64,000 bases of DNA from Zhongshania aquimaris. GTDB taxonomy: Bacteria; Pseudomonadota; Gammaproteobacteria; Pseudomonadales; Spongiibacteraceae. Within the stretch, counting starts at the first letter, position 1, and every line of letters begins with the position of its first letter. The translations under genes and the position numbers were made by a program. The DNA lies in the NCBI RefSeq assembly GCF_019312595.1, contig NZ_JAHWDQ010000003.1, positions 248,001 to 312,000 of the forward strand, read 5' to 3'. Below are positions 51,876 through 61,276 of this stretch, in pieces. A model generated the notes under the pieces. The model saw only the letters and a list, made by a program, of their open reading frames with translations, searched no databases and was not told the origin of the DNA.

Positions 51876-53405
51876 TCAAATAAAACGTACGATGTTTTGC
51901 GGAGCCTTATGCGTCACCGCGATTTTTCGCCCAATCACTTCGCTATCACCTTGCAATATGGCGTAAGCCGCATCGTCATCTGCAGCGGTATTCGCCAGAA
52001 AACGACGACCGTCGTCTAAGCGACCAATCACAATACCCAAGCTCGGCTTACCGCGCGTATAAACAAGTGTATAGGTTTCGACCACAGCCTCACCTTCAGC
52101 CTGCTCAGCCAATTCCGCTACCGGCAAGTTATCAAACGTCGCCTGTAACGTCGGGTCAGCATTGTGGCAAGGCGTTTGTGGCGCTTGGGCAGAATACAAG
52201 CCCACCGACTGTTTCGACAAAAAGCCGCCATTGGCGGTGATCAACCCGAAACCGTCTGAAGTTTCCCGTAACTTATCAGTCAAACTGGCAATCGCATGGG
52301 TGCTGTAATTATTTCCTGCACCGCCGAAAAAGGGTAAACCGCCAGTAACCGTTAGCTCCTTATCGGTATTCCAGTCTAAATCCATCGCCTCACAGGCAGC
52401 CAAAACCGCGATAGGAAAACAGCTATAAATATCCAAAACGTCTATGTCGGAAATCGTTTTTCCCGCTGCGTTAAGTACGCCGTTCAACGTTAACTTCATT
52501 GATTCGGACACTGCTAAATCTGGTCGAGCAGAAACGAAGCGATCATCAACATCTGCATAGCTATGCAGGTAAACCCACTGTGACTCGGGAATACCAAGCT
52601 CAATCGCCTTATCAACCGAACACATCAATAGTGCCGCGCCCTGATTGACCGCGTCCTGTGCCACCATCCACTTTGTATGTGGTGATGCTACCCAATAATT
52701 CTCCGCTGAGACGGTATTTAAAAACTCCGCGCTGCGAGCCACTGGAAATTGTGAATAGGGATTGCTGGCTGCGACATCAGAAAACTTCGCAAATAACTCA
52801 GAGGCTAATTGCCGGTGCTCACCAACGCTTAATTTATGACGTGCACGCCATGCGTTCTCGAACAGAGGGTAGACTTGGGTCGGAAAGGTGATGCCATGAG
52901 CAACTTCATACGGAGTAAAGAGCCAATGACAACCACGATCATCTAGCTGACCGTCAATTGTCTCACTCCAGTCCAAGCTTAGCCCGGCCCGGTTAGCTTG
53001 CTTCATGATCCCTGTTGCTTCAGCACCGGCTATTAAGCAAAGCGACATTTCACCAGAAGCGATCTTCTCGGCAAACTCATTCACAAAGCGCTGAGGAGAA
53101 TGCCCTCCTTCGCGTCCGTAAATAGCAGTTTCAGGATCTGCGCCGATCCGCTTAGCCAGCGATCGGGGAATATTATTACTTATCCCAAAGGGCCCTTTGC
53201 CCCCCGGAACTGAATCAACAAAGCCGCGAATGAAGGCAATGGTATCAATCTCGGATGCGAGATCACTCTTTGCGCCGGCTGCGTTGATAGCTGAGATTGC
53301 CGCTTTAGCGGCGATATCAACGGGTGACATAGCCGTTTCCGCAGTGATTTCACCACGAAACACATATTGTCCAGACGCGACCAGAATCGGTGTTGTATTA
53401 GCCAC
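51876..53405 (-). CDS. Acetyl-CoA acetyltransferase-like protein (SCP-x type thiolase)
   Basis: A 509-residue thiolase-fold protein of the SCP-x/lipid-transfer group. Features include GREGGHSPQRFVNEFAEKI, CLIAGAEA and DIYSCFPIAVLAACEAM near 335-350, and GGLPFFGGAGNN. The C-terminal ~80 residues form an OB-like domain (VVETYTLVYTRGKPSLGIV). Such proteins cleave or carry long or steroid-like acyl-CoAs; the reaction is uncertain because the classic Cys context is changed. The start is GTG 53405, with AGGA upstream. It is apart from other acyl-CoA genes by a 278-bp gap with no gene. Confidence 0.85.
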   Translation of the reverse strand: MANTTPILVASGQYVFRGEITAETAMSPVDIAAKAAISAINAAGAKSDLASEIDTIAFIRGFVDSVPGGKGPFGISNNIPRSLAKRIGADPETAIYGREGGHSPQRFVNEFAEKIASGEMSLCLIAGAEATGIMKQANRAGLSLDWSETIDGQLDDRGCHWLFTPYEVAHGITFPTQVYPLFENAWRARHKLSVGEHRQLASELFAKFSDVAASNPYSQFPVARSAEFLNTVSAENYWVASPHTKWMVAQDAVNQGAALLMCSVDKAIELGIPESQWVYLHSYADVDDRFVSARPDLAVSESMKLTLNGVLNAAGKTISDIDVLDIYSCFPIAVLAACEAMDLDWNTDKELTVTGGLPFFGGAGNNYSTHAIASLTDKLRETSDGFGLITANGGFLSKQSVGLYSAQAPQTPCHNADPTLQATFDNLPVAELAEQAEGEAVVETYTLVYTRGKPSLGIVIGRLDDGRRFLANTAADDDAAYAILQGDSEVIGRKIAVTHKAPQNIVRFI

Positions 53406-53683
53406 AAAGCTTCCTCATTATTTTGGAGTACTAGTGCAGTATTAAAGCGCGGAGTTTGAATTGGCAGCTCACAAAATCCGGTGCGACATCTCAGCCAAGG
53501 TAGTTAGAGATTGCGCGCAAGATCGCTAGTAGCGGATAAAATATCAAAGGCCCCAATAACACTGTTGCAATTATCTAGATAAAACAGAAAAGCAGGCTTC
53601 ACATCAAACTCAGGAAAAGACCTAAGTTCAAAGTGAAACCCGCAATCATAATTATGAGGGAGTTACACAGCTAATTGAAATGG

Positions 53684-54040
53684 CTATGGCGCCACTATAT
53701 TGTCGCGCGCGCCAACAATACGAATGCTATCTAAGGCATCTTGACGCTCAAGGGAAACAACCTGCCAATTCCGACCATTAACGTCGCAAACCACCTTAAA
53801 GGAATCCGCATCGCGCGCGATCACCTGCAATACAATAGTCGGGCTAACCTGGCTTCCCATGGCACCCTTAAATTTCAAACGCACCGGGCTCTCCTCACTT
53901 CCGTATTTAGTGTTAGCTTCCGACTTACACATCTTAGTCGCCTGAGTAATATATGACCCTGCAAATGCCGATTGGCCCGCACTGAGAGCCAATGCAGAAA
54001 ATAAAACGGCGGTGAGGGTAATGTTTTTGCGATTTTTCAT
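53684..54040 (-). CDS. Secreted hypothetical protein
   Basis: A 118-residue protein with a signal peptide (NRKNITLTAVLFSALALSAG, cleavage near QSAFAG). The mature protein has two cysteines, a KMCKSEANTKYG segment and beta-rich regions (PTIVLQVIARDAD, WQVVSLERQ). The start at ATG 54040 has GGAG 6 nt upstream; an upstream frame to 54154 is not supported. I recognise no family. It is divergent from a LysR-type regulator gene 158 bp away, which could control it. Confidence 0.75.
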   Translation of the reverse strand: MKNRKNITLTAVLFSALALSAGQSAFAGSYITQATKMCKSEANTKYGSEESPVRLKFKGAMGSQVSPTIVLQVIARDADSFKVVCDVNGRNWQVVSLERQDALDSIRIVGARDNIVAP

Positions 54041-54198
54041 AGTATTCTCCAAAGGCCCAAGAAATTCATTGTGGCGTCTATTAACGCCGACTTGCTCATT
54101 CACGGAACCCAGTCTAAGATCTATATTCGCGCACAGGAATACCAAAAATATCACATAGCTTGTGCAAAAATCGCTAGCTTGAAAAAGGCAATTTAAAA

Positions 54199-55125
54199 AT
54201 GGATAGCATCAACTGGGACGATATTCGCTACTGCTTGGCGGTGATTACTGAAGGTTCTGTTACTGCGGCTGCAAAAAAACTAGATGTAAATCACGCAACA
54301 GTATCTCGGCGGATTAGTGGTCTAGAATCCGTACTAGGCGCCCCGCTGTTTGATCGCTCCACCAGTGGCTGGCTTGTCACTCCTGTCGGCGAAGCCGTTA
54401 TTCACTCCGCCGAACAAATAAACGAACAGATACTCGGCATACAAAGGACTGTTCAAGTTGACCGGCAGGAATTGAGTGGCAAGTTAAGAGTAACGGCCTT
54501 GGACGTGTGCATCCAAAGGATATTGATGCCTGGCCTTAAAGCTTTTTCCGCGCGTTATCCAGATATCAACCTAGAACTCATCGCCTCGGAGAGCACATTT
54601 AATCTAGCCGGGCACGAAGCCGACATTGCCTTCCGCACAACCAACGAACCGCCACCAAATGTGCTAGGCACCAAAATAGCTAAATTCGCCTACGCCATCT
54701 ACGGCAGCAAAAATCTATATCAACGCTATTTAACAGGCGACCACGAGGTCAGCGGAATCACTTGGATGGGCGACGGACACACCGTGCCGCCGTGGATGCA
54801 AAAAACATTTCCCGGCATGCAGGTTCGCTACCGAGTGAATTCGCTATCAATTGCTTACGATTTGGTGGCTCAAGAATTTGGATTTGCCCTACTGCCATGC
54901 GGCTTAGGTGACTCTGACGCAAGTCTCACACGCATCGACAGTGATTATATCGAACCCGGAATGGACTTTTGGCTACTGTCGCACATTGACTTACGCACAA
55001 CGGCTAGAATCAGAATATTTCGAGATTTTATGTTAGACGCTATTCAGCCTTACATTCCACTCATTGAGGGAAGAATGACCAGTGAAGAAGTGTTTAGCCT
55101 GCGCGAGAAAGTAGGGCTAGTTTAA
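54199..55125 (+). CDS. LysR-family transcriptional regulator
   Basis: A 308-residue LysR protein. The N-terminal winged helix contains VTAAAKKLDVNHATVSRRISGLESVLGAP-type sequence, then LFDRSTSGWLVTPVGEAV. The C-terminal co-inducer domain is shorter in its secondary motifs, as in members that control single targets. It is divergent from the secreted protein gene and convergent with the SDR gene. Effector unknown. Confidence 0.92.
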   Translation: MDSINWDDIRYCLAVITEGSVTAAAKKLDVNHATVSRRISGLESVLGAPLFDRSTSGWLVTPVGEAVIHSAEQINEQILGIQRTVQVDRQELSGKLRVTALDVCIQRILMPGLKAFSARYPDINLELIASESTFNLAGHEADIAFRTTNEPPPNVLGTKIAKFAYAIYGSKNLYQRYLTGDHEVSGITWMGDGHTVPPWMQKTFPGMQVRYRVNSLSIAYDLVAQEFGFALLPCGLGDSDASLTRIDSDYIEPGMDFWLLSHIDLRTTARIRIFRDFMLDAIQPYIPLIEGRMTSEEVFSLREKVGLV

Positions 55126-55164
55126 TGCCCGTGACCGCAGGCCAAGGGCATCAAGCTAGTAAAA

Positions 55165-55944
55165 TTATAATGACTGGAGCAAATGGCCGCCATCCACAGG
55201 CAAGGCAACACCACTTATAAACGAACCCGCGCTACTCGCCAACATGAGCAAAGGCATAGTTAACTCATCCATTTGCCCTAATCGACGCGGCGGAATTTTA
55301 TTCAGATACTGCGCGCCTTTTTCTGATTGAAAAAAATCAGTGTTAATTTCAGTTTCAAAATAGCCGGGGCAAAGTGCATTAACCCGAATACTATGCCGCC
55401 ACAACTCCTGCGCGCTATTTTTAGTAAGCTGAATAACGCCGGCCTTGGCAGTGGCGTACAGGGTATTATTTGAGCTGGGCTGCAAGCCAAGAATAGAGGA
55501 AATATTGATAATACTACCCCCAACGCCGGCCTTAATCATTCGCTCAGAGGCCTCGCGCGACACCCGCCACACCGCTTTTAAATTCGTGTCGACGGTAAAA
55601 TCCCATTTATCTTCGGTGCTGTCGACAAAGCGGCCAGGGTCGGCAACCCCGGCATTATTAACGACAACCGTTACCGTACCGAGAGTAGCTTGCACCTGCT
55701 CAAACGCCGCCACAACCGAGTTGCCATCATTTACATCCATTGCTACGGCCATTGCCTTGCCGCCCCCCGCCTCAATATCTGCAACAAGGCTCTCTAAACG
55801 ATCGACTCGCCTCGCCGCCGCCACGACCGTCGCGCCAGCCTGCGCCAACACCTTGGCAAAATGTGCCCCTAAACCACTAGAGGCACCTGTTACCAAAGCA
55901 AGCTGCCCTGACAAGTCGAGGCTCTTTATCACTGCATCATTCAT
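55165..55944 (-). CDS. Short-chain dehydrogenase/reductase
   Basis: A 259-residue classical SDR. The cofactor motif TGASSGLGAHFAK is at about 19-31 (TGxxxGxG), NNAGVADPGRF follows, the catalytic Ser is in INISSILG and the YxxxK pair in YATAKAGV. A preference for NAD(H) cannot be settled. It is the last gene of the histidine phosphatase - acyl-CoA dehydrogenase - phosphotransferase - SDR unit and starts 19 bp after the phosphotransferase. It could reduce or oxidise a hydroxyacyl-CoA. Confidence 0.93.
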   Translation of the reverse strand: MNDAVIKSLDLSGQLALVTGASSGLGAHFAKVLAQAGATVVAAARRVDRLESLVADIEAGGGKAMAVAMDVNDGNSVVAAFEQVQATLGTVTVVVNNAGVADPGRFVDSTEDKWDFTVDTNLKAVWRVSREASERMIKAGVGGSIINISSILGLQPSSNNTLYATAKAGVIQLTKNSAQELWRHSIRVNALCPGYFETEINTDFFQSEKGAQYLNKIPPRRLGQMDELTMPLLMLASSAGSFISGVALPVDGGHLLQSL

Positions 55945-55963
55945 ACATTAATTCTCTGAATTT

Positions 55964-56992
55964 TTACTCGCCCTTCTCAATTAGAGCCCAGCCCAAATCA
56001 GCCAAAGGCGCGGCAAGTGCGCCGTAGTCCATTGCTTTTTTGCTGGACGCGTTGCCATCCAATGCGCGCTTGTATACGCCTTGCAAAATGGCGCTCAAAC
56101 GGAAGAAAGAAAAGGCCAAATAGAATACCCAATTATCTATCTCGGCTATGCCTCGACGCTGGCAATACTGTTGTACATAGGCTTTTTCACTTGGAATACC
56201 CAAGACCTCACGATCAACACCCCCTAAGCCCGGAATAGCCGCGTCACTCGGAATCCGAAGCTGCATACACTGGTAGGCTAAATCTGCATAGGGGTGGCCG
56301 AGAGTAGACAACTCCCAATCAAGTAATGCCAATACCTCACTGCTATCGTGAGCAAACATCATGTTGTCTAGCCGGAAGTCACCATGATTGATACACACCA
56401 AGCCATCATCTGCAGGTAGATTATCGCTAAGCCACACCATCATTTTTTCCATAGATGGCACAGTTTCTGTTTCACTGGCGCGATACTGCTTAGTCCATCG
56501 ACTTAGCTGACGCTCAAAATAATTCCCAGGCTTGCCGTAATCACTTAGGCCCGCCTTTTCAATATCGATACTGTGTAGATCAGCTAACACTGTATTCATG
56601 GCGTCATAAATAGCAGTGCGTTCTGCGGGTGTTTGCCCTGGTAAAGCGGCATCCCACATAATCCGACCATCAAGAAAATCCATCAGGTAAAACATCGAGC
56701 CAATAACACTATCGTCGTCACACAATACCCGCATTTTCGGCACTGGGACGTCAGTTGAGGCCAAGGCGTGCATCACCCGAAACTCGCGATCGACTGCATG
56801 AGCAGACTTCAATAACTCACCCGGCGGTTTGCGCCGCAGCACATATTTGCCACTGGCAGCCTCAACCAGATAGGTTGGATTAGATTGACCGCCGGCAAAC
56901 TTCTCTGCTGAGAGCGGCCCTTTAAACCCGTCGACATTCGCTTCTAGATACGCCGTCAATGAGGCTATATCAAGCTCGAATTCATTTGCCAT
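55964..56992 (-). CDS. Phosphotransferase (ACAD10/LvaA-like APH family)
   Basis: A 342-residue APH-family kinase. The N-lobe has KFAGGQSNPTYLVEA, the ATP-anchoring lysine lies in KYVLRRKPPG, the catalytic loop is CINHGDFRLDNMMF (about 195-208), and the metal Asp is in ALLDWELSTLGHPYADLAY. In the known LvaA and ACAD10 relatives, such kinases phosphorylate 4-hydroxyacyl-CoA, and the neighbouring acyl-CoA dehydrogenase removes phosphate. Here it is flanked by exactly such a dehydrogenase (11 bp away) and an SDR. Transfer from aminoglycosides is not implied. Confidence 0.9.
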   Translation of the reverse strand: MANEFELDIASLTAYLEANVDGFKGPLSAEKFAGGQSNPTYLVEAASGKYVLRRKPPGELLKSAHAVDREFRVMHALASTDVPVPKMRVLCDDDSVIGSMFYLMDFLDGRIMWDAALPGQTPAERTAIYDAMNTVLADLHSIDIEKAGLSDYGKPGNYFERQLSRWTKQYRASETETVPSMEKMMVWLSDNLPADDGLVCINHGDFRLDNMMFAHDSSEVLALLDWELSTLGHPYADLAYQCMQLRIPSDAAIPGLGGVDREVLGIPSEKAYVQQYCQRRGIAEIDNWVFYLAFSFFRLSAILQGVYKRALDGNASSKKAMDYGALAAPLADLGWALIEKGE

Positions 56993-57003
56993 TGCGCTCC
57001 CCT

Positions 57004-58227
57004 TTAACCCGCATAACGGTCAATGATTTGTTTTCCCAAGGCCATTTGATGCACCTGATCGGGGCCATCTGCTTGACGGCACCAGCGCGCATAATTAAAT
57101 GCTTCCGCCATGAAGTAATCTTCGGTCAAACCACCTGCGCCGTGCAACTGCATGCAACGGTCAATCACATTCTGCACGAGTAAGGGAACCGTTGTTTTAG
57201 TTGCCGCAATCATATCGGTGGTTTGCATGGGACCCTGCTCATCAATCAGCTTACAGGTTTTCAAAACCAACAAGCGCGCCATTTCAATCTCAGAAAAACT
57301 CCGAGAAATCTCTTCGCGCACTGACTGATGCTTGCTCAAGGGCTTACCGAAAGTGGTACGTGATACCGCACGCTTACACGCTAGTTCCAAGGAACGCTGT
57401 GCCGCACCGATCAAACGCATGCAGTGATGCATACGACCTGGTGCCAAACGACCCTGTGCAATTTCAAAACCTCGACCTTCACCCAATAGTACGTTTTCTA
57501 ATGGCACCCGTACATTGTCGAAAACCATTTCCGCGTGACCAATAGGCGCATCGTCATATCCCAAGGTCGTTAATGGTCGGGTGATCGACATGCCAGCGGT
57601 GCCAGCCGGGACCAATACTTGGGTCTGTTGCTTGTGACGACTCAGGTTATCTGGATCAGTTTTGCCCATCACGATAAAAATTTTAGTGCGTTCGTTCATT
57701 GCGCCGGTGATAAACCATTTCCGGCCATTTAACACCCATTCATCGCCGTCTTTAACAATACTCATTTGTATATTGGTGGCATCGCTAGAGGCGACTTGCG
57801 GCTCGGTCATCGCGTACGAAGAGCGAATATCACCGTTTAGTAGCGGCGTTAACCACTTCTCGCGCTGGGCATCGGTCGCGTACTTCATGAACACTTCCAT
57901 ATTGCCGGTGTCTGGCGCATTGCAGTTAAACACCTCGGGCGACCACAATACGCGACCCATTAGCTCCGCGAGCGGCGCGTAATCCACAAAGCTTAAACCA
58001 CCGTGTTCGCAATATTGCGAGTATTCTTCTGGGCAAAATAGATTCCACAAGCCGGCGCTTTTGGCCTTTTCTTTTAGCTCATCCATTAACGGCACAATAG
58101 CAAAACGGTCTTTTGCGCCGTGCAATTGCTCTGCATAGGCTTTTTCATTTGGATAAATATGCTCATCCATAAACGCGCCGAGTTTGTTTAACAGCGCTTG
58201 TCCTTTTGGGCTTGGCGTAAGATCCAT
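57004..58227 (-). CDS. Acyl-CoA dehydrogenase (ACAD10/11, LvaC-like)
   Basis: A 407-residue flavoprotein. FAD/substrate motifs include SSYAMTEPQVASSDATN (about 145-160), GRKWFITGAMNERTKIFIVMG, DNVRVPLENVLLGEGRGFEIAQ, and the C-terminal MQLHGAGGLTEDYFMAEAF region. The start ATG 58227 has GAGG 8 nt upstream; a frame to 58260 adds 11 residues. The close linkage with a kinase suggests it works on phosphorylated acyl-CoA. The electron acceptor (ETF) is elsewhere. Confidence 0.92.
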   Translation of the reverse strand: MDLTPSPKGQALLNKLGAFMDEHIYPNEKAYAEQLHGAKDRFAIVPLMDELKEKAKSAGLWNLFCPEEYSQYCEHGGLSFVDYAPLAELMGRVLWSPEVFNCNAPDTGNMEVFMKYATDAQREKWLTPLLNGDIRSSYAMTEPQVASSDATNIQMSIVKDGDEWVLNGRKWFITGAMNERTKIFIVMGKTDPDNLSRHKQQTQVLVPAGTAGMSITRPLTTLGYDDAPIGHAEMVFDNVRVPLENVLLGEGRGFEIAQGRLAPGRMHHCMRLIGAAQRSLELACKRAVSRTTFGKPLSKHQSVREEISRSFSEIEMARLLVLKTCKLIDEQGPMQTTDMIAATKTTVPLLVQNVIDRCMQLHGAGGLTEDYFMAEAFNYARWCRQADGPDQVHQMALGKQIIDRYAG

Positions 58228-58266
58228 AACTAAATCCTCTTCTGCGTAATACGGCGACAAATCGCC

Positions 58267-58953
58267 CTAAGTGTAAGTAATTAAATGGCGATGCCCTGAG
58301 CTTTCCAGATGCGGAACCGCATTAAACATATTCAAACTAAAACTCATACCGCGGGTGAAATAGCGTGTCACCCCCGTGTTTTTTGCCTGTAGATTGGTAT
58401 TCACCATAGTCTCGACATCTAGCGCGAGTACCTCTCTTAACATGGCACTAATAGGACCGCCGGAGGTAACCACTAACACGCGCCCCTTTACTCCCGACAA
58501 GTTACCTATAGTGCCGCGAACCCGCCGCTCAAATTCATCCCACGGCTCGGCAATATTCTTCAACTCATTGCGGCTCCAAGCCATCAATGCCACGCGCAAC
58601 ATACGATAAAAGCTCTGCGAATCGGCAAGATTGATCTTCCCACCGTCAAGCAGGTCGCCATTTAAAGCGATATATGCGCCGACCAAACTATGGAAGTCAT
58701 ACTCGTTCAAGCCAGGGAGTTCAGTGGCCTGAGGCGTAACGATAGACGATTGCGCCAAGGCATCACGAATTCCCGCCAAGGTCTCGCGGTGACGTCGCAT
58801 CGTACCGGTAAATACGGCATCAAAACGCTGTTCGGCATCGGCAAAATGTTCGCCCAGCAAGCGGGCCTGCTCCCAGCCAACTTCAGTAAGGCGGTCGTAA
58901 TCGTCAGTACCAAAGGCAGCTTGCCCATGTCGGACCACAATAACTTCAGCCAC
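58267..58953 (-). CDS. Histidine phosphatase family protein
   Basis: A 228-residue protein of the phosphoglycerate-mutase-like superfamily. The phosphohistidine motif VVRHGQAAFG is at about 6-15; TMRRHRET and ALPLLG-like (ATELPGLNEYDFHSL) segments and VLVVTSGGPISAML near 160 complete the pocket. These enzymes dephosphorylate small metabolites. It ends 39 bp before the acyl-CoA dehydrogenase start on the same strand. Within an operon that appears to make phosphorylated acyl-CoA, it could clear a dead-end phosphate. The start is GTG 58953. Confidence 0.88.
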   Translation of the reverse strand: MAEVIVVRHGQAAFGTDDYDRLTEVGWEQARLLGEHFADAEQRFDAVFTGTMRRHRETLAGIRDALAQSSIVTPQATELPGLNEYDFHSLVGAYIALNGDLLDGGKINLADSQSFYRMLRVALMAWSRNELKNIAEPWDEFERRVRGTIGNLSGVKGRVLVVTSGGPISAMLREVLALDVETMVNTNLQAKNTGVTRYFTRGMSFSLNMFNAVPHLESSGHRHLITYT

Positions 58954-59149
58954 AAATGCCCCCTGCTATCAACACGATCATGGAAATTACCACCATCCTT
59001 ATTTATATCGCCTCGCGCAGAACGAACAGCACAAGTAAATTTGAGGAGACAGCATCATAACGCCAGCACAATCATTATTGAAATCTATTATTTTTATCTA
59101 TCATAATAAGCTATGCTTATTTTACTTTGGACATAACGAGGCAGGCTTT

Positions 59150-60037
59150 ATGAACACATCAAAAATAGATCTAAATCTGTTTACTGTCTTTGACGCCATC
59201 TACTCACAACAAAGCCTGACCCGCGCCGCGGGTGTTTTGCACGTTAGTCAGCCCGCTGTTAGCAGCTCGCTCGCGAAATTGCGCAGTATCTTCGACGACC
59301 CATTATTTGTCCGCACCAGTACCGGTATGACGCCAACCCCACTGGCCAGGCAACTCGTCAGCACGGTACGGGAATCCTTAAAAAATCTGGATAATTGCAT
59401 CGCGACGCGAATTCCTTTTGAAGCTAGCACCGCAAGGCGGACCTTTCGCCTGCACGCCACCGAAAACGCCGAATTAATTCTACTACCCGTGCTACTTAAG
59501 CAACTTAAACAGCACGCGCCGCAAATTGACTTAGAGGTCGTATTTATTGATCGGCGTGAAGTAGCGTATGAAATGGCCAGCGGCAAAATACACCTCGCCG
59601 TAGACGCGCCGCTACTTAGCCACCCTGAACTGCTTAGTCAGCCCTTGCAAACAGATGACTATGTTTGTGTGATGCGAGAAAACCATCCGCTCACTGCGAC
59701 AGAGTTCAATTTAAATGACTTTTTGGAGCATGAGCACATCCATATTTCCAGCAGAATGAAAGGCTCAGGTCATATTGATTTAGCATTGCGATCTATTGGC
59801 CAAAAACGTCGTATCGCTCTACGCTTGCAACACTATGCAGCCCTGCCCGCATTGCTGGCGCAATCTGACTTTATCGCCGCAGTACCTGCAGCCGTTGCAA
59901 ATCATTGGCAATTATCCAACCGCCCACTGCCCTTCGACACACCTAAGTTAGAGCTCCAACTATTCTGGCACAAAAGCGTGGAGCACGACCCAGCGGTACT
60001 ATGGCTGCGGGAGTTCACGCTGGCCTTAGGGCACTAA
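59150..60037 (+). CDS. LysR-family transcriptional regulator
   Basis: A 295-residue LysR protein of the NodD/PcpR-like type: SKIDLNLFTVFDAIY, SLTRAAGVLHVSQPAVSSSL, LFVRTSTGMTPTPLA. The start is at ATG 59150, with GAGGCAGG upstream; the 24 residues before it in the open frame are not family-like. It is divergent from the phosphatase-led operon across 196 bp and is the best candidate to regulate it. Confidence 0.92.
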   Translation: MNTSKIDLNLFTVFDAIYSQQSLTRAAGVLHVSQPAVSSSLAKLRSIFDDPLFVRTSTGMTPTPLARQLVSTVRESLKNLDNCIATRIPFEASTARRTFRLHATENAELILLPVLLKQLKQHAPQIDLEVVFIDRREVAYEMASGKIHLAVDAPLLSHPELLSQPLQTDDYVCVMRENHPLTATEFNLNDFLEHEHIHISSRMKGSGHIDLALRSIGQKRRIALRLQHYAALPALLAQSDFIAAVPAAVANHWQLSNRPLPFDTPKLELQLFWHKSVEHDPAVLWLREFTLALGH

Positions 60038-60051
60038 AGCGCCATTTTTTA

Positions 60052-61080
60052 TTAATTGATCGCGTTGTCTGACAACTGCTGATTCATTCGATAGCGCCCT
60101 GGGGCCAAGCCAAACCAACGTTTAAACGCTTTTTGAAATGAACTTTGATCGCTAAAACCCAGCTCAGCTGAAATTTCGAGCAAGGCCAACTCACCCTCAC
60201 TCACTAACTGTTTCGAGCGCTGCTTACGGGCATCATCAACGAGGCATTTAAAATTGGTATCGGTATTATTCAAACGGCGCTGCAGCGTGCGAGGAGCCAA
60301 GCCTAGCTCCGCGGCAACCTCATCTAATTTTGGCACACCACTGGGCAACTGCCGCACAACACAGGCGATAACGTCTTTGACAATGCGATCTTCCATTTGC
60401 AATTTGGCCAATTCAGATCGAGCAGTTTGCACCAGGGAATTATAAATACCGGTATGGGGGAAACGGGTTGGTCGCTCAAGAAAATGGCGGTCAAACTTCA
60501 CCATATTGGCATCACTATCGTACTTCACTGGCGCCTCTAAAATACGTTCGATCTCTGTCTTCTCAGCCGGACCAGAGTGACTAAAGTACACCTCACGCTG
60601 ATTGCACCAGCGATCTAGAATCACCTTGTTGGCGCGATACCAACTGGTAAAAAAGAACTCGGTTAACTGTCGAGACACTGGCTTGCGCTCAGGTACGACC
60701 CATGCCAAACACGTCCATTCATCTTCCGTCTCGCTGTACATCACATCGCCATGATCAATCAGCAAACGCGAAAAATTCGCTACCGCATCAAATGCCGCCC
60801 TGGAATTTGGCGCACTCATGCCGATATAGCTCACCATACCCCACGCGGTCGGCGACGAGTCTGCCCCGGCATGCGCACCCAAGAAGGTATCATCCAGCAT
60901 GACACTAGCGACATCGAGAATCACTTCAAAAAGGCGCAGCGGAAAACGTCCCTGCACGGTCAGATGCTGCTCTGGTGTAAATCCTACCGCGGCGATCAGG
61001 CTCTTGGCACCAACACCACGATTTTCAATGTACTGGAGCAAATCCACCAAATATTCAGAACACACTGTCGGTGTACGCAC
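60052..61080 (-). CDS. AraC-family regulator (arabinose-binding-like N-terminus)
   Basis: A 342-residue regulator of the same broad type as the AraC genes at 30297 and 50805, with GVGAKSLIAAVGFTPEQHL at the N-terminus and a C-terminal HTH (LGLAPRTLQRRLNNTDTNF; ISAELGFSDQSSFQKAFKRWFGLAPG). The start is placed at GTG 61080, with GAGG 8 nt upstream; GTG 61125 would add 15 residues. It is divergent from the acyl-CoA ligase gene, a likely target. Confidence 0.9.
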   Translation of the reverse strand: MRTPTVCSEYLVDLLQYIENRGVGAKSLIAAVGFTPEQHLTVQGRFPLRLFEVILDVASVMLDDTFLGAHAGADSSPTAWGMVSYIGMSAPNSRAAFDAVANFSRLLIDHGDVMYSETEDEWTCLAWVVPERKPVSRQLTEFFFTSWYRANKVILDRWCNQREVYFSHSGPAEKTEIERILEAPVKYDSDANMVKFDRHFLERPTRFPHTGIYNSLVQTARSELAKLQMEDRIVKDVIACVVRQLPSGVPKLDEVAAELGLAPRTLQRRLNNTDTNFKCLVDDARKQRSKQLVSEGELALLEISAELGFSDQSSFQKAFKRWFGLAPGRYRMNQQLSDNAIN

Positions 61081-61276
61081 GACACAATCCTCAAATATAG
61101 GCTTTGTATAAAAACCCAAAAACACTTAACAAAGTAGTTAACTATGCCAGCATGACACAGCGCACACAATAAAACCGGAACCCATGAAACAATAATCCAA
61201 GTGACGCTTGTCGGCGTAAGTAATTGCCGTACAATCAAGTAAGTAATAAAAATAAAATACAGCGGGAAGCTCACAA

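Noticed and set aside
55964-56992. Aminoglycoside resistance kinase
   Set aside because: APH-fold kinase motifs are present, but the context (acyl-CoA dehydrogenase, SDR) matches metabolic kinases of the ACAD10/LvaA type.
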